Below are positions 52,150 through 62,689 of a stretch of DNA of 64,000 nucleotides, in pieces (within the stretch, counting starts at the first letter, position 1; each line of letters begins with the position of its first letter). The position numbers were made by a program, and so were the translations under genes. A model generated the notes under the pieces. The model ran no database searches, had not been told where the DNA came from, and worked only from the letters and a program-made list of their open reading frames with translations. This DNA is from Monoplex corrugatus (Eukaryota; Mollusca; Gastropoda; Littorinimorpha; Ranellidae). The stretch is taken from contig CM060312.1 in NCBI GenBank assembly GCA_030674185.1, positions 50,922,307 through 50,986,306 of the forward strand, in the 5' to 3' direction.

Positions 52150-53703
52150 TCACCATGGAATGGATAGGGCATCTACAGCCCAGGCCGCTGGGTCCGGAAC
52201 TGGAGAGATGTACAAAGGGAGGCGGTGATTGAACCTGGTGGCAAAGAGGTCCACGTGTGGTTTGAACCATGCTGCCCATACTGGCTCCAGGACTGCATGG
52301 ACCAGTGTCCATTCCGAGGGAAGAACCATGTGGGATCTGCTGAGAGAGTCCACAAGTATGTTGATCTTCCCCGGGACATGCTTTGCTGAGAGCCGAATCG
52401 AGTGTTCCTCGCACCAGAGGAGGAATTGTTTCGCTCTCCGAGACAGGGAGTGGGAGCGGGCGCCCCCGTGCTTGTTGATGTAACAAGCTACTGTGGTGTT
52501 GTCCGTGTTGATACGGACATGTTTTCCCTTCAGAAAGGGGAGAAACTCCCTGAGTGCCTGAAAAACTGCCTCCAGTTCCAGCATGTTGATGTGGCAGGGC
52601 ATGAGTTCGTTTGACCACTGACATGCTGCTGTCAGCGTGCCCACGTGGGCTCCCCACCCGGAGGTGGCCACGTCCGTGAACAAGTCCTCCTGAGGAGAGG
52701 GCAGTGTGATAGGGACTCCCTGGGCTAACCATGACTGGGAGCGCCATTTGGTCACCGATGATTTGAACGAAGGACCCAGGGGGACCGGAAGGTCCCACGG
52801 CTGCAGCGACTGTGACCAACGCCTCCGGAATCCGCGTTGGAATTGCCACTTGAGGAGACGACCCAGTGGCACTAGGGGTGCCAGCGACTCCATAAGGCCC
52901 AGTAGGGAGGCCAGCTTCCTGGCAGGGGCGTGAGGCTAAGGGAGCAGTTGGGCTAGGAGGCCCTGAAGGCGCAGTAAGCGCTGGGGAGTCGGGGTCACCA
53001 TCCACTTGGATGTGTCGAAGGACATGCCCAGGAACTGGAACTGTTTCGAGGGAGTGAGGTCCGACTTCTCCTCGTTGCAAACAAAGCCCAGGTTGTGACA
53101 GAGTCGCAGGACCTGGGAAGCTTGTTGTGCACATTGTTCCTTGGAGGAGGCGAGTAGAAGCCAATCGTCTAGATAGGCCTTGAGGCAGATACCCTTCCCC
53201 CGAACGTGCATGCACAGTTCCCTCGCCACCTTCGTGAACAGCCAAGGGGCGGGTGCCAGACTGAAGGGCAGGGCCCTGAATTGGAAGATCCGGTTCTTCC
53301 AGACGAATCTGAGGTACTTCCTGTCCCTGGGGTGAATAAGGAGGTGGAAGTATGCATCCTTGAGGTCGGTGGATATCCCCCAGTCATCCGGGTGCAAAGC
53401 ATCGTGGATGGACATAGGGGTTTCCATACGGAAATGGAGGACGCGGAGGAACCAGTTTAGGGCCTCCAGCCCCCCGAAGTTTTGGGGACCACAAAGATGC
53501 GGCCATAGAATCCCGGGGACGCACTGGAGGAAACCTCCGTGGCCCCCTTGGCTAGCATCGAAAGAACCTCCTGATCCAGGGCCTGCAAGGCCAAGTGATC
53601 TCGAGGAAGTGCGAAAGCAGGGGGAGAGGGCGTGAGAGGGGCCTTCCTTGGGCCTCAAGGAAGGCGGAACCCCGACCTGATCACCCGCAGGGCCCATGGG
53701 CAC
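52150..53703 (-). pseudogene. DIRS reverse transcriptase - RNase H, broken
   Basis: RT motifs: HFRMETPMSIHDAL, STDLKDAYFHLLIHPRD, FQFRALPFSLAPAPW and AYLDDWLLLA (catalytic YLDD at 53164-53175). Then comes RNase H, with FTDVATSGWGAHVG, INMLELEAVFQAL, INTDNTTVA and ILVDSLSRS, followed by DLFATRFNHRLPLYISPVPD. The last part matches the region assigned in DIRS elements to a Dam-like methyltransferase. One in-frame TAG (52936-52938) separates RT from RNase H. Upstream, FVVPKTSGGWRP is followed directly by LNWFLR: the segment that should hold the LDLSP-like motif is deleted with a frameshift at about 53459-53465. Confidence 0.88.
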
Positions 53704-53745
53704 AGGATCTCCTGTGGGGGGTGATGGCCTCAGGCCGGGGGCGAG

Positions 53746-55245
53746 TCATTGAGGGTTGGCCGGCTGAGAAGGAGCCGGCCTGCGGGCCTTAGGCCGGGGA
53801 ACCGGCCGGCCCGAGTGCTGTTGCCTCTTCCTGTGCCCTTGGGGCCTGGAAGAGGCGCGAAACTTCGCCTGAGTGGGCCCATGGGATGGGTAGGCTGCTG
53901 GAGCCGGGCGCTTTGCTGCAGGGCGAGAGGGTCCCGAATGGAGGGCGAGGTCCCTTTTGATGTCAGCCTGGTGCTTCAGGATGGCTTGAACGTGGCTCCC
54001 GAAGAGGGAACCAGGCTGAATGGGCACCGCGCGCAAGGAGGCCTTGGCTGATGGCGAGCTAGCGACAGAGGATGCCGCGAGAATGGCATCCCGCCTCGCC
54101 ATGACGGAGTTGAGGTACGTCCGGGCCAAGGCCTCTGTGGAGCATTTGAGCCCCTCTGCCATGGCCTGGATAAAAGCCACAATGGTGGCAGAGTCAGGTG
54201 CCTGGCGTACCGCGAATGACTCGTGGTCTGGGTCCTTAAGGGCTGCCACTAGGCCGCCCAAGAAAGAGTCCATGGCGGAGGCTGCCACCAGCCCCCACCT
54301 CGCGTTCTCCTCCCATTCTGCCAAGCATCTCTCCATGAGGGAGATGTGCTGCGGCTGGGTCCGAGACCAATCGTTCACAAGGAGGAGATCCTCCTGTGTG
54401 AGGGAGAGGGGAGCCTCAGGGATGGCCTCATGGGCCATGAAGGGCTTCCGTTGGAAGGGGAGCGGGGCCGGCTTCAGGAATTTCCTGAAGGGCATGGCTC
54501 CCGGGAAGTCAGGCACGGATCCAGGGATGAAATCCTGTGCCTCTTTCCCCCTGGCGGTGTCCTGGACCCTCTTTAGGCAGTCAGCCACCATGTCGGACTC
54601 GTTGAGAAAAGAGGCACGTGGGGCTGAGGTAGGGTGTGCGCTGAAAAGGCGCTCGGCTGAGCAAGGCTTGGGAGCCTTGGGCTCTGGCACTGTGGACACG
54701 GCTTCCGGCGCGTGGCTTGCCAGCCGGTCCATGGCCTCTGGGAAGCAGAAGGCCGTGGGGGCAGGGGCCTCGTCCTCTGAGCCATAGTCCGTGTCCTCTG
54801 GCCCGCCTATAGAGGGGGCGAGAGTCCGCGGAGTGTCGGACCGGGGTGCCACGCCGGTGGGACCCAGGTCCGAGCCCCCAGGAGGTACCCCCGGGGGGGA
54901 ATCCGACACCGGGGGTGCCGGAGGGGCTGGCGAGGATGAGGCCTGTGCCGGTGGGGCACCAGGCATAAAGCCGGGCCGGGGGAAATCCCAATGTTGGGTG
55001 CCATGTACAGTGCCATGGGAGGCGCCATGGGATGAGCCCAAGGGGTACCAGGACCCTGACCCCATGAAGGGGAGGGCCTGGCCCGCTGGTAATGGTCCCC
55101 GTGGGTTGGGGTATCCCCAGTGCCCGAAGGGCCAGCCTGCTGGGGGCCGCTTGGCATGTGCCAAGGCGCCCAAGTGCTCTGTCCGGAATGGGACAGAGAT
55201 GTGCCAGCCCGCCGTGGGCCGCTTGGTATTTGCCAAGGCGCCCAA
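53746..55245 (-). CDS. DIRS gag-like protein
   Basis: 499 codons, open. Pro/Gly-rich first third, an acidic stretch (EDTDYGSEDEAP), a helical middle part (SLMERCLAEWEENARWGLVA) and a basic C-terminus (RPQGHRKRQQHSGRP) suited to nucleic-acid binding. The N-terminus has two copies of a 24-residue repeat with core GALA(N/H)(T/A)KRP(T/P)AGW. The true start may lie further upstream: a separate frame beginning MFSFKGETYVKRLGG at 55863 lies just inside the ITR. Assignment rests on position and composition. Confidence 0.8.
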   Translation of the reverse strand: MGALANTKRPTAGWHISVPFRTEHLGALAHAKRPPAGWPFGHWGYPNPRGPLPAGQALPFMGSGSWYPLGSSHGASHGTVHGTQHWDFPRPGFMPGAPPAQASSSPAPPAPPVSDSPPGVPPGGSDLGPTGVAPRSDTPRTLAPSIGGPEDTDYGSEDEAPAPTAFCFPEAMDRLASHAPEAVSTVPEPKAPKPCSAERLFSAHPTSAPRASFLNESDMVADCLKRVQDTARGKEAQDFIPGSVPDFPGAMPFRKFLKPAPLPFQRKPFMAHEAIPEAPLSLTQEDLLLVNDWSRTQPQHISLMERCLAEWEENARWGLVAASAMDSFLGGLVAALKDPDHESFAVRQAPDSATIVAFIQAMAEGLKCSTEALARTYLNSVMARRDAILAASSVASSPSAKASLRAVPIQPGSLFGSHVQAILKHQADIKRDLALHSGPSRPAAKRPAPAAYPSHGPTQAKFRASSRPQGHRKRQQHSGRPVPRPKARRPAPSQPANPQ

Positions 55246-55617
55246 GTGCTCTGTCCAGAATGGGACAGAGAGGTTGGGGCGGGGGAAGCAGCAGGCTGCG
55301 GGGAAGGAAGGGAGACAACCGGGGCGGATCGACGATCTGACGCTCGTAAAGGGGGAGTTGTCTCCCTTGACCCACCTGGCGAACCAGGGGGTGTCCCGCC
55401 TGGCGAACCAGGGGGTGAGCCAGTTTCAGTCAAAGTGCTGGCCTTCCTGCCTCCCGAAGGAGACCCATACCCAAGTCACCCTTCAGCCATAGGGGCTGAA
55501 ACAGTATCAGCTGAACCGGAGTTAAGCTGTACGAAGGGGGCGAGCACAGAATCGACAGAACCGCAGTCGAGTCGATAACCGTGATGGGCAGTGTGAAGGC
55601 CGCAAAATGACGAAAAG

Positions 55618-55869
55618 TCAACTGAGCCGCAGCTGAGTTGAGGGCTCGTGGTCACCGCAACAGAACCGTAGCTGAGTTGCGATGACTTGTCGATAGAGTG
55701 AGAGAGAGAAGACGTAGAAGGGAGACAAAGATGAAGAGAGAGCGGGTTTTGCAGCGGTCGAACCACCATTTTGTGGGTTGGAGAATTCGGCGGACGAAAT
55801 CTTCTTAACCCTCGCTTTGCCACCCAATCGCTTCACATAAGTTTCTCCCTTAAACGAAAACATAGGCAA
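55618..55869 (-). CDS. Small leader frame of the DIRS element
   Basis: MPMFSFKGETYVKRLGGKA followed by a basic stretch and then low-complexity sequence. It could be the original gag N-terminus cut off by a frameshift, or an upstream frame. No function can be assigned. Confidence 0.35.
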   Translation of the reverse strand: MPMFSFKGETYVKRLGGKARVKKISSAEFSNPQNGGSTAAKPALSSSLSPFYVFSLSLYRQVIATQLRFCCGDHEPSTQLRLS

Positions 55870-55970
55870 GACACAAAAACAACAACGACAATCGATCGAT
55901 CGCGTAGCGAAATCGAAAAATACTTAGCTGCTCAGAGCGTACGAGGCAAGCTGGAAGCTGGGCTGCCGAG

Positions 55971-56097
55971 AAAAGAGGAAGAGCACATGCACATGCGCAA
56001 GACATGGATACTCTCAGAGTTACTGTCCCTTCGGACTTTATTGTTACGAGGCAGAATTGGCAAACCGCTGCCGCTTATTGCATTTGTGAGCCACGGT
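55971..56097 (-). repeat. DIRS inverted terminal repeat (5' side of element)
   Basis: Partner of 50513-50641. The few mismatches include GTGCATGTGC against GCGCACGTGC. Confidence 0.95.
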
Positions 56098-56229
56098 ATA
56101 GTATGTGTAATTAAATGATGGTTAGAGTGGTTAGGGTAGCGATGATACCATGGAGTTCCATGTCAAACTGAGACTGCGTGACGCGTGACAAGGCCGTTCC
56201 CTACGCTTACTGTATATCTTGCGTATGGA

Positions 56230-56708
56230 CCAGTCGCTGTTGTGTAGTGGTTAGCGCAACGGACTACAGACTGGAAGGTTGTGGGTTCAAATCCCCATCA
56301 GTCCCTTCAGAAATCATTGTGGGATTTTTCGGCTCTAACCGGCTTTTACCCAGAGTTGGGCGTACTATAGGCTCATTGGGAAGACTGGGACCACACAGTC
56401 AAGTCTTATCCACTTCACGGATGCGTCATAGAGGGTGTTGCTCAAATCTTTTGACCTGCACCGCGGGTGTCTGTGTATCTCAGGCCTGGTTGACGCCAGG
56501 ATATATTATGATAGTAAGCGTAGACCTGTCACGCAATCTCAATCCTGATTGGAACCCCATTGCATCATGATTATCACCCTCATAGTCATCATCATCATTG
56601 CATTGTAAAAACTGTTCCAGCTTCTGCGGCATTAAGGTGGCGTATGAAATGGAACTAGGAAAAAAAAAGGTGAGTACAAAGGTAGCCCTTGGAGTGCGAT
56701 GATCCTAA
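56230..56708 (+). mobile_element. tRNA-derived SINE, family 1, copy 3
   Basis: Head GTAGTGGTTAGCGCAACGG and B box GGTTCAAATCCCC. Body and distal end as in the other copies, with a short ATCATC patch near 56585-56600. Confidence 0.82.
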
Positions 56709-56709
56709 T

Positions 56710-56724
56710 ATATATACATGTACA

Positions 56725-56759
<35 letters not shown>

Positions 56760-56795
56760 GTATATATATATGTATAAATATATATGTGTGTGCAT
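56710..56795. repeat. (CATA)n and (TA)n repeats
   Basis: ACATACATACATA array followed by TATATATG repeats directly after the SINE. Confidence 0.95.
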
Positions 56796-56799
56796 ACGT

Positions 56800-57344
56800 A
56801 TCTTGCTTATTACGAGCAGCCTACAGTAAAGCCTATTTATGAAAACAGAGTATATTTAGGTACGTTGTCACAGCCTTAAGAGAGGGAAAGTAAGGTTGTC
56901 TTCTTTGCAATAGAAAAAACAAACAGAAAGACAAAAACAAGCAAAAAGGTCTTTTACTCGACAGAAAAAACTGTCTGGTTTGATTCATAAAACGAAACAG
57001 AAACCTTTGAGGAAAACAACACTGCAGTAGGAGAAAGAAGTGAAAAAATGTTTAGGACTGTGGAGCAGCTTAGGTTACCCTACAAGGGCGTGTGTGACAG
57101 TGTACCTGTATTTACTCTACTTGACAAGGTGACCCTTGGCAGTCGTATTCTTTTTTTATAACTATATAAAGTTCTGTAATTTAGCACGCTCTCGGTTCCA
57201 TATACACCTATTTCTCTGCTCAGATCTCTGAATCTTTAAAACACAGCTAAAATCATACTACTAATTCTCCAGAGTATATCAAATAACTAGGCCACATTGC
57301 ATGCCGCCTTTTTGTATGCTGGTTTTTTATTTGCTGTAAATGAG
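56800..57344 (+). other. No gene seen, unique AT-rich sequence before the 72-bp repeat
   Basis: Nothing recognised. It would be the 3' end of the central insertion if the 72-bp repeats are target duplications. Confidence 0.5.
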
Positions 57345-57416
57345 TGCGTACGTGTGCGTTCTTTGTATACGAGTGTACATCACATGATGCATGGTATAAA
57401 TATTTTTTGTCTCTCT
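57345..57416 (+). repeat. 72-bp perfect direct repeat, right copy
   Basis: Identical to 48611-48682. Followed by TTTTATTAATTAATACTC, presumed original flank. Confidence 0.97.
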
Positions 57417-58059
57417 TTTTATTAATTAATACTCTAATGTGTTCTATTAATTTTCTCTCTCTGTCTCTGTCTCCGTCTCCGTCTCCGTCTCCGTCTCAGT
57501 CTCTATCTCTGTCTGTCTGTCTGTCTGTCTATCTCTCTCTGTCTCTCTTGTGTCTGTCTGTTTGTTTGTCTGTCTGTCTGTCTCTCTGTCTCTGTCTCTC
57601 TCTGTCATATATATATCTATGTGGTTTACGCAGCAACCTTCGCATCTGATCTCTCACTTGAAACATGCGTAAAGCTTAAAGCGGTGACCTACAAATTTAA
57701 GTATCAATTTAAGATAATGAGATGTCGCGTGAGACATGATTTCACGAGTTCATACAAAGGCCATATACTGTAAGTTACAAACTATTCAAGCTATGAATAA
57801 AAAGGATAGAAGTTGTCTCTTAACTCTTAAGGCTGTAAAGACATGGTGTGACAGAGACCTCAACTATTCTCAGGACCAGTATTACCAGGGCATTACCCAT
57901 CTCTCTTCTCCAACCCTGAACAAGATCAGATAACCAATCACAGTTGACTGGATCGAAGCTTCATGCACCAAACTTTTTAAAATCCAGACTCAGTCCTATG
58001 GGCATGATAGTCAAGGGGGTAAAAGTCTGACTTAATTACAAGGTCTGGATTCAATCCTA
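57417..58059 (+). other. Spacer to right arm, with (TCTG/CT)n tract
   Basis: A pyrimidine repeat (about 57460-57608: CTGTCTC, CCGTCTC and CTGT units), then unique sequence without a gene up to the start of the right arm. Confidence 0.7.
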
Positions 58060-58492
58060 CAGAGTACCTCTCACCTTTTTCTGACCTTCCTAGTCAATGC
58101 CTAAACACCCTTCATGTGAATACGCGTGCAGAACATTCAGCATGCCTATTAATGATCCTGTGAATCTCAGTAGTGTCAAATAGCTTATGGAAACATGAAA
58201 ACACACAGCATGCACGCTCGCCAAAGGCGGAATGCAGTTAACATGCTGTCTGTACAATGTAAGCAAAAACAGCATGCACAAAATTTGGAACGCTATTTTT
58301 TAAAAAAGAAAAAGTTGATCCTGTAAAGTCAGACTAGAAGCCAAGAGTGCACATGGATGCAAACCCAGCGTCACGCATTTACTTTTTGTTCAGTTGCTGC
58401 AAGACAAGTCGTTGCTGGCAATCCCTGGTGTAAATTTACTGATGATTGATCTTTGTTCCGTTGTTAGAGTTTCAACACGACTGTAAACATGT

Positions 58493-58715
58493 ATGGGCTG
58501 GGTGGCTCTGTTGAGAGGACCGTAGAGTCAAGATCATATGTCTCGAGTTCAATCCCAGCCCACAACATAACATACCTGTTTGCTGCCCGTCAATGCTCTG
58601 AGTACTCTGGTGGTGTCAGCTTAATGTCTCTCAGATCCCTTTCTCTCCTACTCCCTCTCCTGACAATGTCAAGACCTTGCCATCATAATGGGTTCTGCGA
58701 CTATCGTGGTTGACA
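58493..58715 (+). mobile_element. tRNA-derived SINE, family 2 (right arm)
   Basis: GGGCTGG at the 5' end is complementary to CCAGCCC 55-60 bp later, like an acceptor stem, with GGTGGCTCTGTTGAGAGGAC as an A-box region and CGAGTTCAATCCC as a B box. The body (TTTGCTGCCC, TGTCAAGACCTTGCC, GGGTTCTGC) is shared with 18430-18655. Confidence 0.7.
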
Positions 58716-58734
58716 AAGTCCAACCTAGCACTTT

Positions 58735-59370
58735 ATTTATTTGTGTACCCTCATGTGGGATCTCAGGCCAAAGTCTAATGCACACAGCGGCCGCATACAG
58801 GACACCCAATGGAGCGCTCTGCAGAGTTGATTCTGGCCTTTATTGCTGCATGCTTTTCCACTTGGCTTCTTCATCTTTCATTTTCATAAGCTTCTGTTCC
58901 CTTGCGAATAGCGTGCCTCCATTCAGACCTGTTTGTGGCCATGATTTCCCATTGTTCGTCATCAGTGTCATGTCGCATTTCTGGAGATTTTTTTTCGCGA
59001 TGTCTTTGTAGCAAAGCTTTGGCCATCCTCTTCATCGATGGCCCTCTGTCAGTTCATTGTAGAAGAGCTGCTTTGGTAGCCTGTTATCCTGCATGGGCAC
59101 GAGATGTCCAGACCATCTTAGCCGAGACAGTGTTGGCAGTGCATCTATGCTTGGCATCTGGGCTTGCAAAAGTGCATTCACATTTGAGACTCTGTTGTAC
59201 CATTTGATGTTTAAGATAGGTCGAAGGCAGCGCTGGTGAAATTGATCTAGGAAATTGACATGCTTACTGACAGATCTAGGTTGAATACATACAGAGCTGT
59301 ACGAGTGCTATAAATCCCACTTGAACAAACTCTGAACTCCTAATGGTGGCATGCTTGTTTTGATGCAGCT
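58735..59370 (-). mobile_element. LINE ORF2 C-terminal fragment (right arm)
   Basis: Mirror of 47300-47940, with the same stops. Confidence 0.8.
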
Positions 59371-59454
59371 GTGGCACAGTTTTGAGATAAGTTGATAAGT
59401 TTTAATATCTGGGAACGGTCACCTCACCAGATGGCAGATGGACACCAGAAATAG

Positions 59455-59958
59455 CTAGCAGAATCAGAAACAGCATTCAAGAACATGAAAAGCATTATTA
59501 CCAACAAATACCTATCAATTAACATCAGGAAGAGAGTTTTTGAATGTTATGTAAAACCGATAATGTTATACGGTGGTGAGGCGTGGACAGGCAACACGCA
59601 AAGCCAGAACAAAATTGAGGCAGCCGAAATGTGGTTTGTAAGAAGAATGTTGAGAGTTCCATGGACAGCAAAGAAAACAAAGGGGACAGTCTTGATGGAG
59701 GCAGACACAAGAAGATCATTGATAAGGAAGATTAGGAAAAGACAAGCAACATCTATAGGCCACTTTATGAGAAAGGGGGAATTAGAGCACCTGGTCACAA
59801 CAGGAAAGCTGAAGGGAAAGAGAATACCACGTAGACCCAGGGAGAAAATATTGGACAGACTTGCAGAGTGGCTGAGGACAGAGAGGGTGGAAGATATGCT
59901 TGCGGCGATGAGGGACAGATGCATATGGAGGGCCATGATCGCCAACGCCACGCAGTAG
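59455..59958 (+). pseudogene. LINE ORF2 C-terminal fragment, open (right arm)
   Basis: 157 open codons from MKSIITNKYLSINIRKRVFE. Motifs: CYVKPIMLYGGEAWT, KIEAAEMWFVRRMLRVPWT, RQATSIGHFMRKGELEHLVT, GKRIPRRPREKILDRLAEWL and MRDRCIWRAMIANATQ. This is the end of a LINE ORF2, past the RT core. No RT or endonuclease is present nearby, so it is a truncated copy despite its open frame. Confidence 0.82.
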
Positions 59959-60195
59959 GGCACATGATGACATGACATGACATGACGTAGTACGAGAGTC
60001 ATCCAACGAACAGAGAGAATGTTACTAATCAAATTAATTGTCGCAGTGCTTTTAAATTTTGAATACTCCCAGCCTAATCACTCCGTGCTCTAATTAGGAG
60101 ATCATGTATTCGGCGTCTGCCTGCGCCTGTCCCATCCATGTTTTCCACGTTAGAATCAACTTGCCCTCTGTTTCAGCCTTTGCTCGTTACCAGTA

Positions 60196-60385
<190 letters not shown>

Positions 60386-60539
60386 ACGCTCACATAGAAA
60401 CAAGAGAGGGATGGAGGAGTACATATGCACGCTTCTATTGAATTTTTGGTATTCTTAATTGTGACAAATGGGGGGGAAAAGTCTAAAGTTGTGAAACCGC
60501 ACTCACATACACACACTAGGCTCACTCAGTCATCCGGTT

Positions 60540-60924
60540 TGTCTCTCTCTTCTGTCTCTCTGTCTGTCTGTGTGTGTCTCTCTCTGTCTGTCTCTCTACC
60601 TGTTTCTGTCTCTTTCTTTGTTTCTCTTTCCGCCTATCTGTGTCTGTCTCCGTCTTTCTCTGTTTCCCTGTCTGTGTGTGTGTCTCTCCCTGTCTCTCGC
60701 TTTGTCTGTCTCTGTATCTGCCTTGTCTTTGTCCCTCTGTGTCTCTGTCTGTAGGCCTATATGTCTCGGTGTATCTTCCTGTCTCTCTGTCTCTGTGACT
60801 GTCTCTCTCTGTTTCGGTGTGTCTGTCTCTCTCTCCCTTTTTCCTCTCTCTCTCTCTGTCCCCCTCCTTCTCTGTCTCTGTTTCTGTCTCTCTGTGTCTG
60901 TCACACACACACGCACACATACAC

Positions 60925-60962
<38 letters not shown>

Positions 60963-60985
60963 ACACACACACATACACTATAAAG

Positions 60986-61030
<45 letters not shown>
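60540..61030. repeat. Compound CT/TCTG/CA/TG microsatellite (right arm)
   Basis: Mirror of 45670-46165, with small length differences. Confidence 0.95.
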
Positions 61031-61033
<3 letters not shown>

Positions 61034-61180
61034 AGATAGCCCAAAGGTTCAATTGGGTCCATTGACCTAGAATGGCGGGGCGCCTTCAAAGTCGCAATCT
61101 GAGCGAACAGTGCAGGTCTGTGTTCTTACCTCACTTTGAACTACTGTCCTCTTAATGAACTCCCCTCTTGATTTAAGAGA

Positions 61181-61188
61181 TCACGTGA
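61181..61188. promoter_or_regulatory. Conserved E-box TCACGTGA (right arm)
   Basis: Same octamer as at 921-928 and in the left arm, about 490 bp upstream of the exon 1 copy. Confidence 0.4.
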
Positions 61189-61194
61189 CATATA

Positions 61195-61665
61195 GGGGTG
61201 TATATAGATATGCTAATCTTCCTTGTTTTGTGTTCCTCCTCTGCTACCACTCCCAGGCAAGTGAGTATGAGTGAGTGAGTGAGCAAACACCAAATTAAAT
61301 TAAGAAGACAGTTCTCAGTAATTATTTACGTTGTACATATTTTATCGAAAGCTTATTTTAACGTAGGAGTGTAAATCACTGTATATATCTGTATGTAGTT
61401 TTCAATGTATGTTTATTGTTTTGTCCTTTGTATCACTTTGTTTGTAGATCTGTCATTCTCTCTGTTTTTATTTGTAGCCCTGGAAACGTTTTAATCTCTA
61501 ATTTTATGAAAGTTTTAAACTATCTAGATCTATTTTATCTAAAAACAAAACAAAATTAAGCTTTATCTTAAAGCTTGATCAACATTTTTTATTTGCTAGT
61601 CCTTGCATACACTAGACGTCTATGTGTGGTAGGACTTTAAGCCTCAACCTAATCAATCAATCGTT
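61195..61665 (+). mobile_element. Repeat inserted between E-box and exon 1 copy (right arm)
   Basis: Mirror of the left-arm insert. The end GGACTTTAAGCCTCAACC plus (AATC)3 is 3'-tail-like, and it stops about 15 bp before the ATG of the exon 1 copy. Confidence 0.5.
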
Positions 61666-61680
61666 TTGCCAACTAGAATC

Positions 61681-61837
61681 ATGGCGGCAGCGTCGAACGT
61701 AGACGCATTTGGTGTGCCAGTCAATGATGTGAATGCTGACTTGGTCCGGGAGAGAAAATCGGCGACGTTCAACATCCAGGAATTGACGCATTTTATTGAT
61801 GGAGGCCCTGAAAAAACGAAACGACGAAAAGAACTGG
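61681..61837 (+). CDS. ACOX paralogue exon 1 (right arm), possibly start of a second gene
   Basis: [18 protein letters not shown], then the same conserved block as the resident exon 1 and a last codon change from Met to Leu (KRRKEL). Length 157 nt, phase 1 and GT donor (GTACCG) are all retained. In the 37 shared codons from DVN onward I count seven silent and one replacement change against the resident exon, a pattern of selection on protein. No exon 2 occurs between 61838 and 64000; the rest of the gene, if present, lies beyond the window. Confidence 0.75.
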
Positions 61838-62530
61838 GTACCGTAACTATTTTGATTTAGTGACATGATTATGATGATATTGAATAGCCTACACTGAACT
61901 TCGTTTGTAACTTTGTTTGTACTCCTCAGAATCCAGAGAATGAGTTGACATAGTAGCCTACACTTAAGAGTTAAGAGAATGAAGTTGTAGTTTGTACGAT
62001 TTCAAGAGGGATTCATAGCACAAGCCCATATACTTTCCACCCAAATCTTCCAGTAAATTATATCATATGACAGACACTGCGCTTGCAAGGTCTCAAGAAC
62101 TTGAAGAAGGGGTGTGGGGGTGGGGGAGGAACAATGAGAACGTTATGTAAACAGCACGAGGATGCATGATGTTGGGGCTGAAAACGTGACAGCATTGTGC
62201 TTTGAATGGAACTAGTAAAACGTAATATTCCAAAGGGTACAGGTTAAGTGTATCGAGTCTATCCAGCATCGTTTTATCACACAGTTTCCTTGTACAACGA
62301 ACTGTGGTAGCAGTGATATTACAACACTGAACCACAGTGTACTTGAATCAGCAGTTGCGGAAAAAGAGAAAGATTTTGCAAAGTATCTTAGTATACCCAG
62401 TGATGTAATGTATAGTGTGCCAGAATGAGAAATTGGTATGCTTTCTCTAATTTAGAGCACAAACGAACTAGACAAATAGGCCTATAAAAAAAAGCTTTAT
62501 ACTATAATGCATATGTAAACTGTGGGTGGG
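61838..62530 (+). other. Intron-1-like sequence homologous to the resident ACOX intron 1
   Basis: Ordered blocks shared with 1116-1852, up to the position where the resident gene has its TG tract. No coding sequence. Confidence 0.65.
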
Positions 62531-62689
62531 TAGATGGGTGGGTGGTAGGGTGGATAGAGTTTTTGAATGATTATGCAGACATAGGAATTAAGAGTCAGTC
62601 TAAAAATCATACTAAGCATGCTTCCATTATGTATGATTTATTGCTTTCTGCTGACTGTGGCAGAATTTTCCTGATTATTATTATTATTA

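Larger units (their letters stand above)
50469..56114 (-). mobile_element. DIRS-type tyrosine-recombinase retrotransposon, full length
   Basis: Near-identical inverted terminal repeats (50513-50641 and 55971-56097) bound the element. An internal complementary region (50709-50800) joins the sequences of the two outer ends, as expected for DIRS elements that replicate through a circle. On the minus strand the order is gag (55245-53746), RT and RNase H (53703-52150) and tyrosine recombinase (52137-50833, in an overlapping frame). This is the DIRS-1-like layout. High GC content sets it apart from the AT-rich surroundings. It is structurally complete but carries at least one stop and one frameshifting deletion in the RT gene. 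Confidence 0.93.

Noticed and set aside
52088..53245. 385-codon minus-strand frame
   Set aside because: It is an alternative frame over the DIRS RNase H region. The real motifs lie in the 52150-53703 frame.
54020..54787. 255-codon plus-strand frame, and others at 54791-55578
   Set aside because: They are antisense shadows of the GC-rich DIRS gag region with no family resemblance.
58688..59207. Plus-strand frames of about 100 codons, and their mirror at 47465-47984
   Set aside because: They are antisense to the LINE C-terminal fragment, which explains their conservation between arms.
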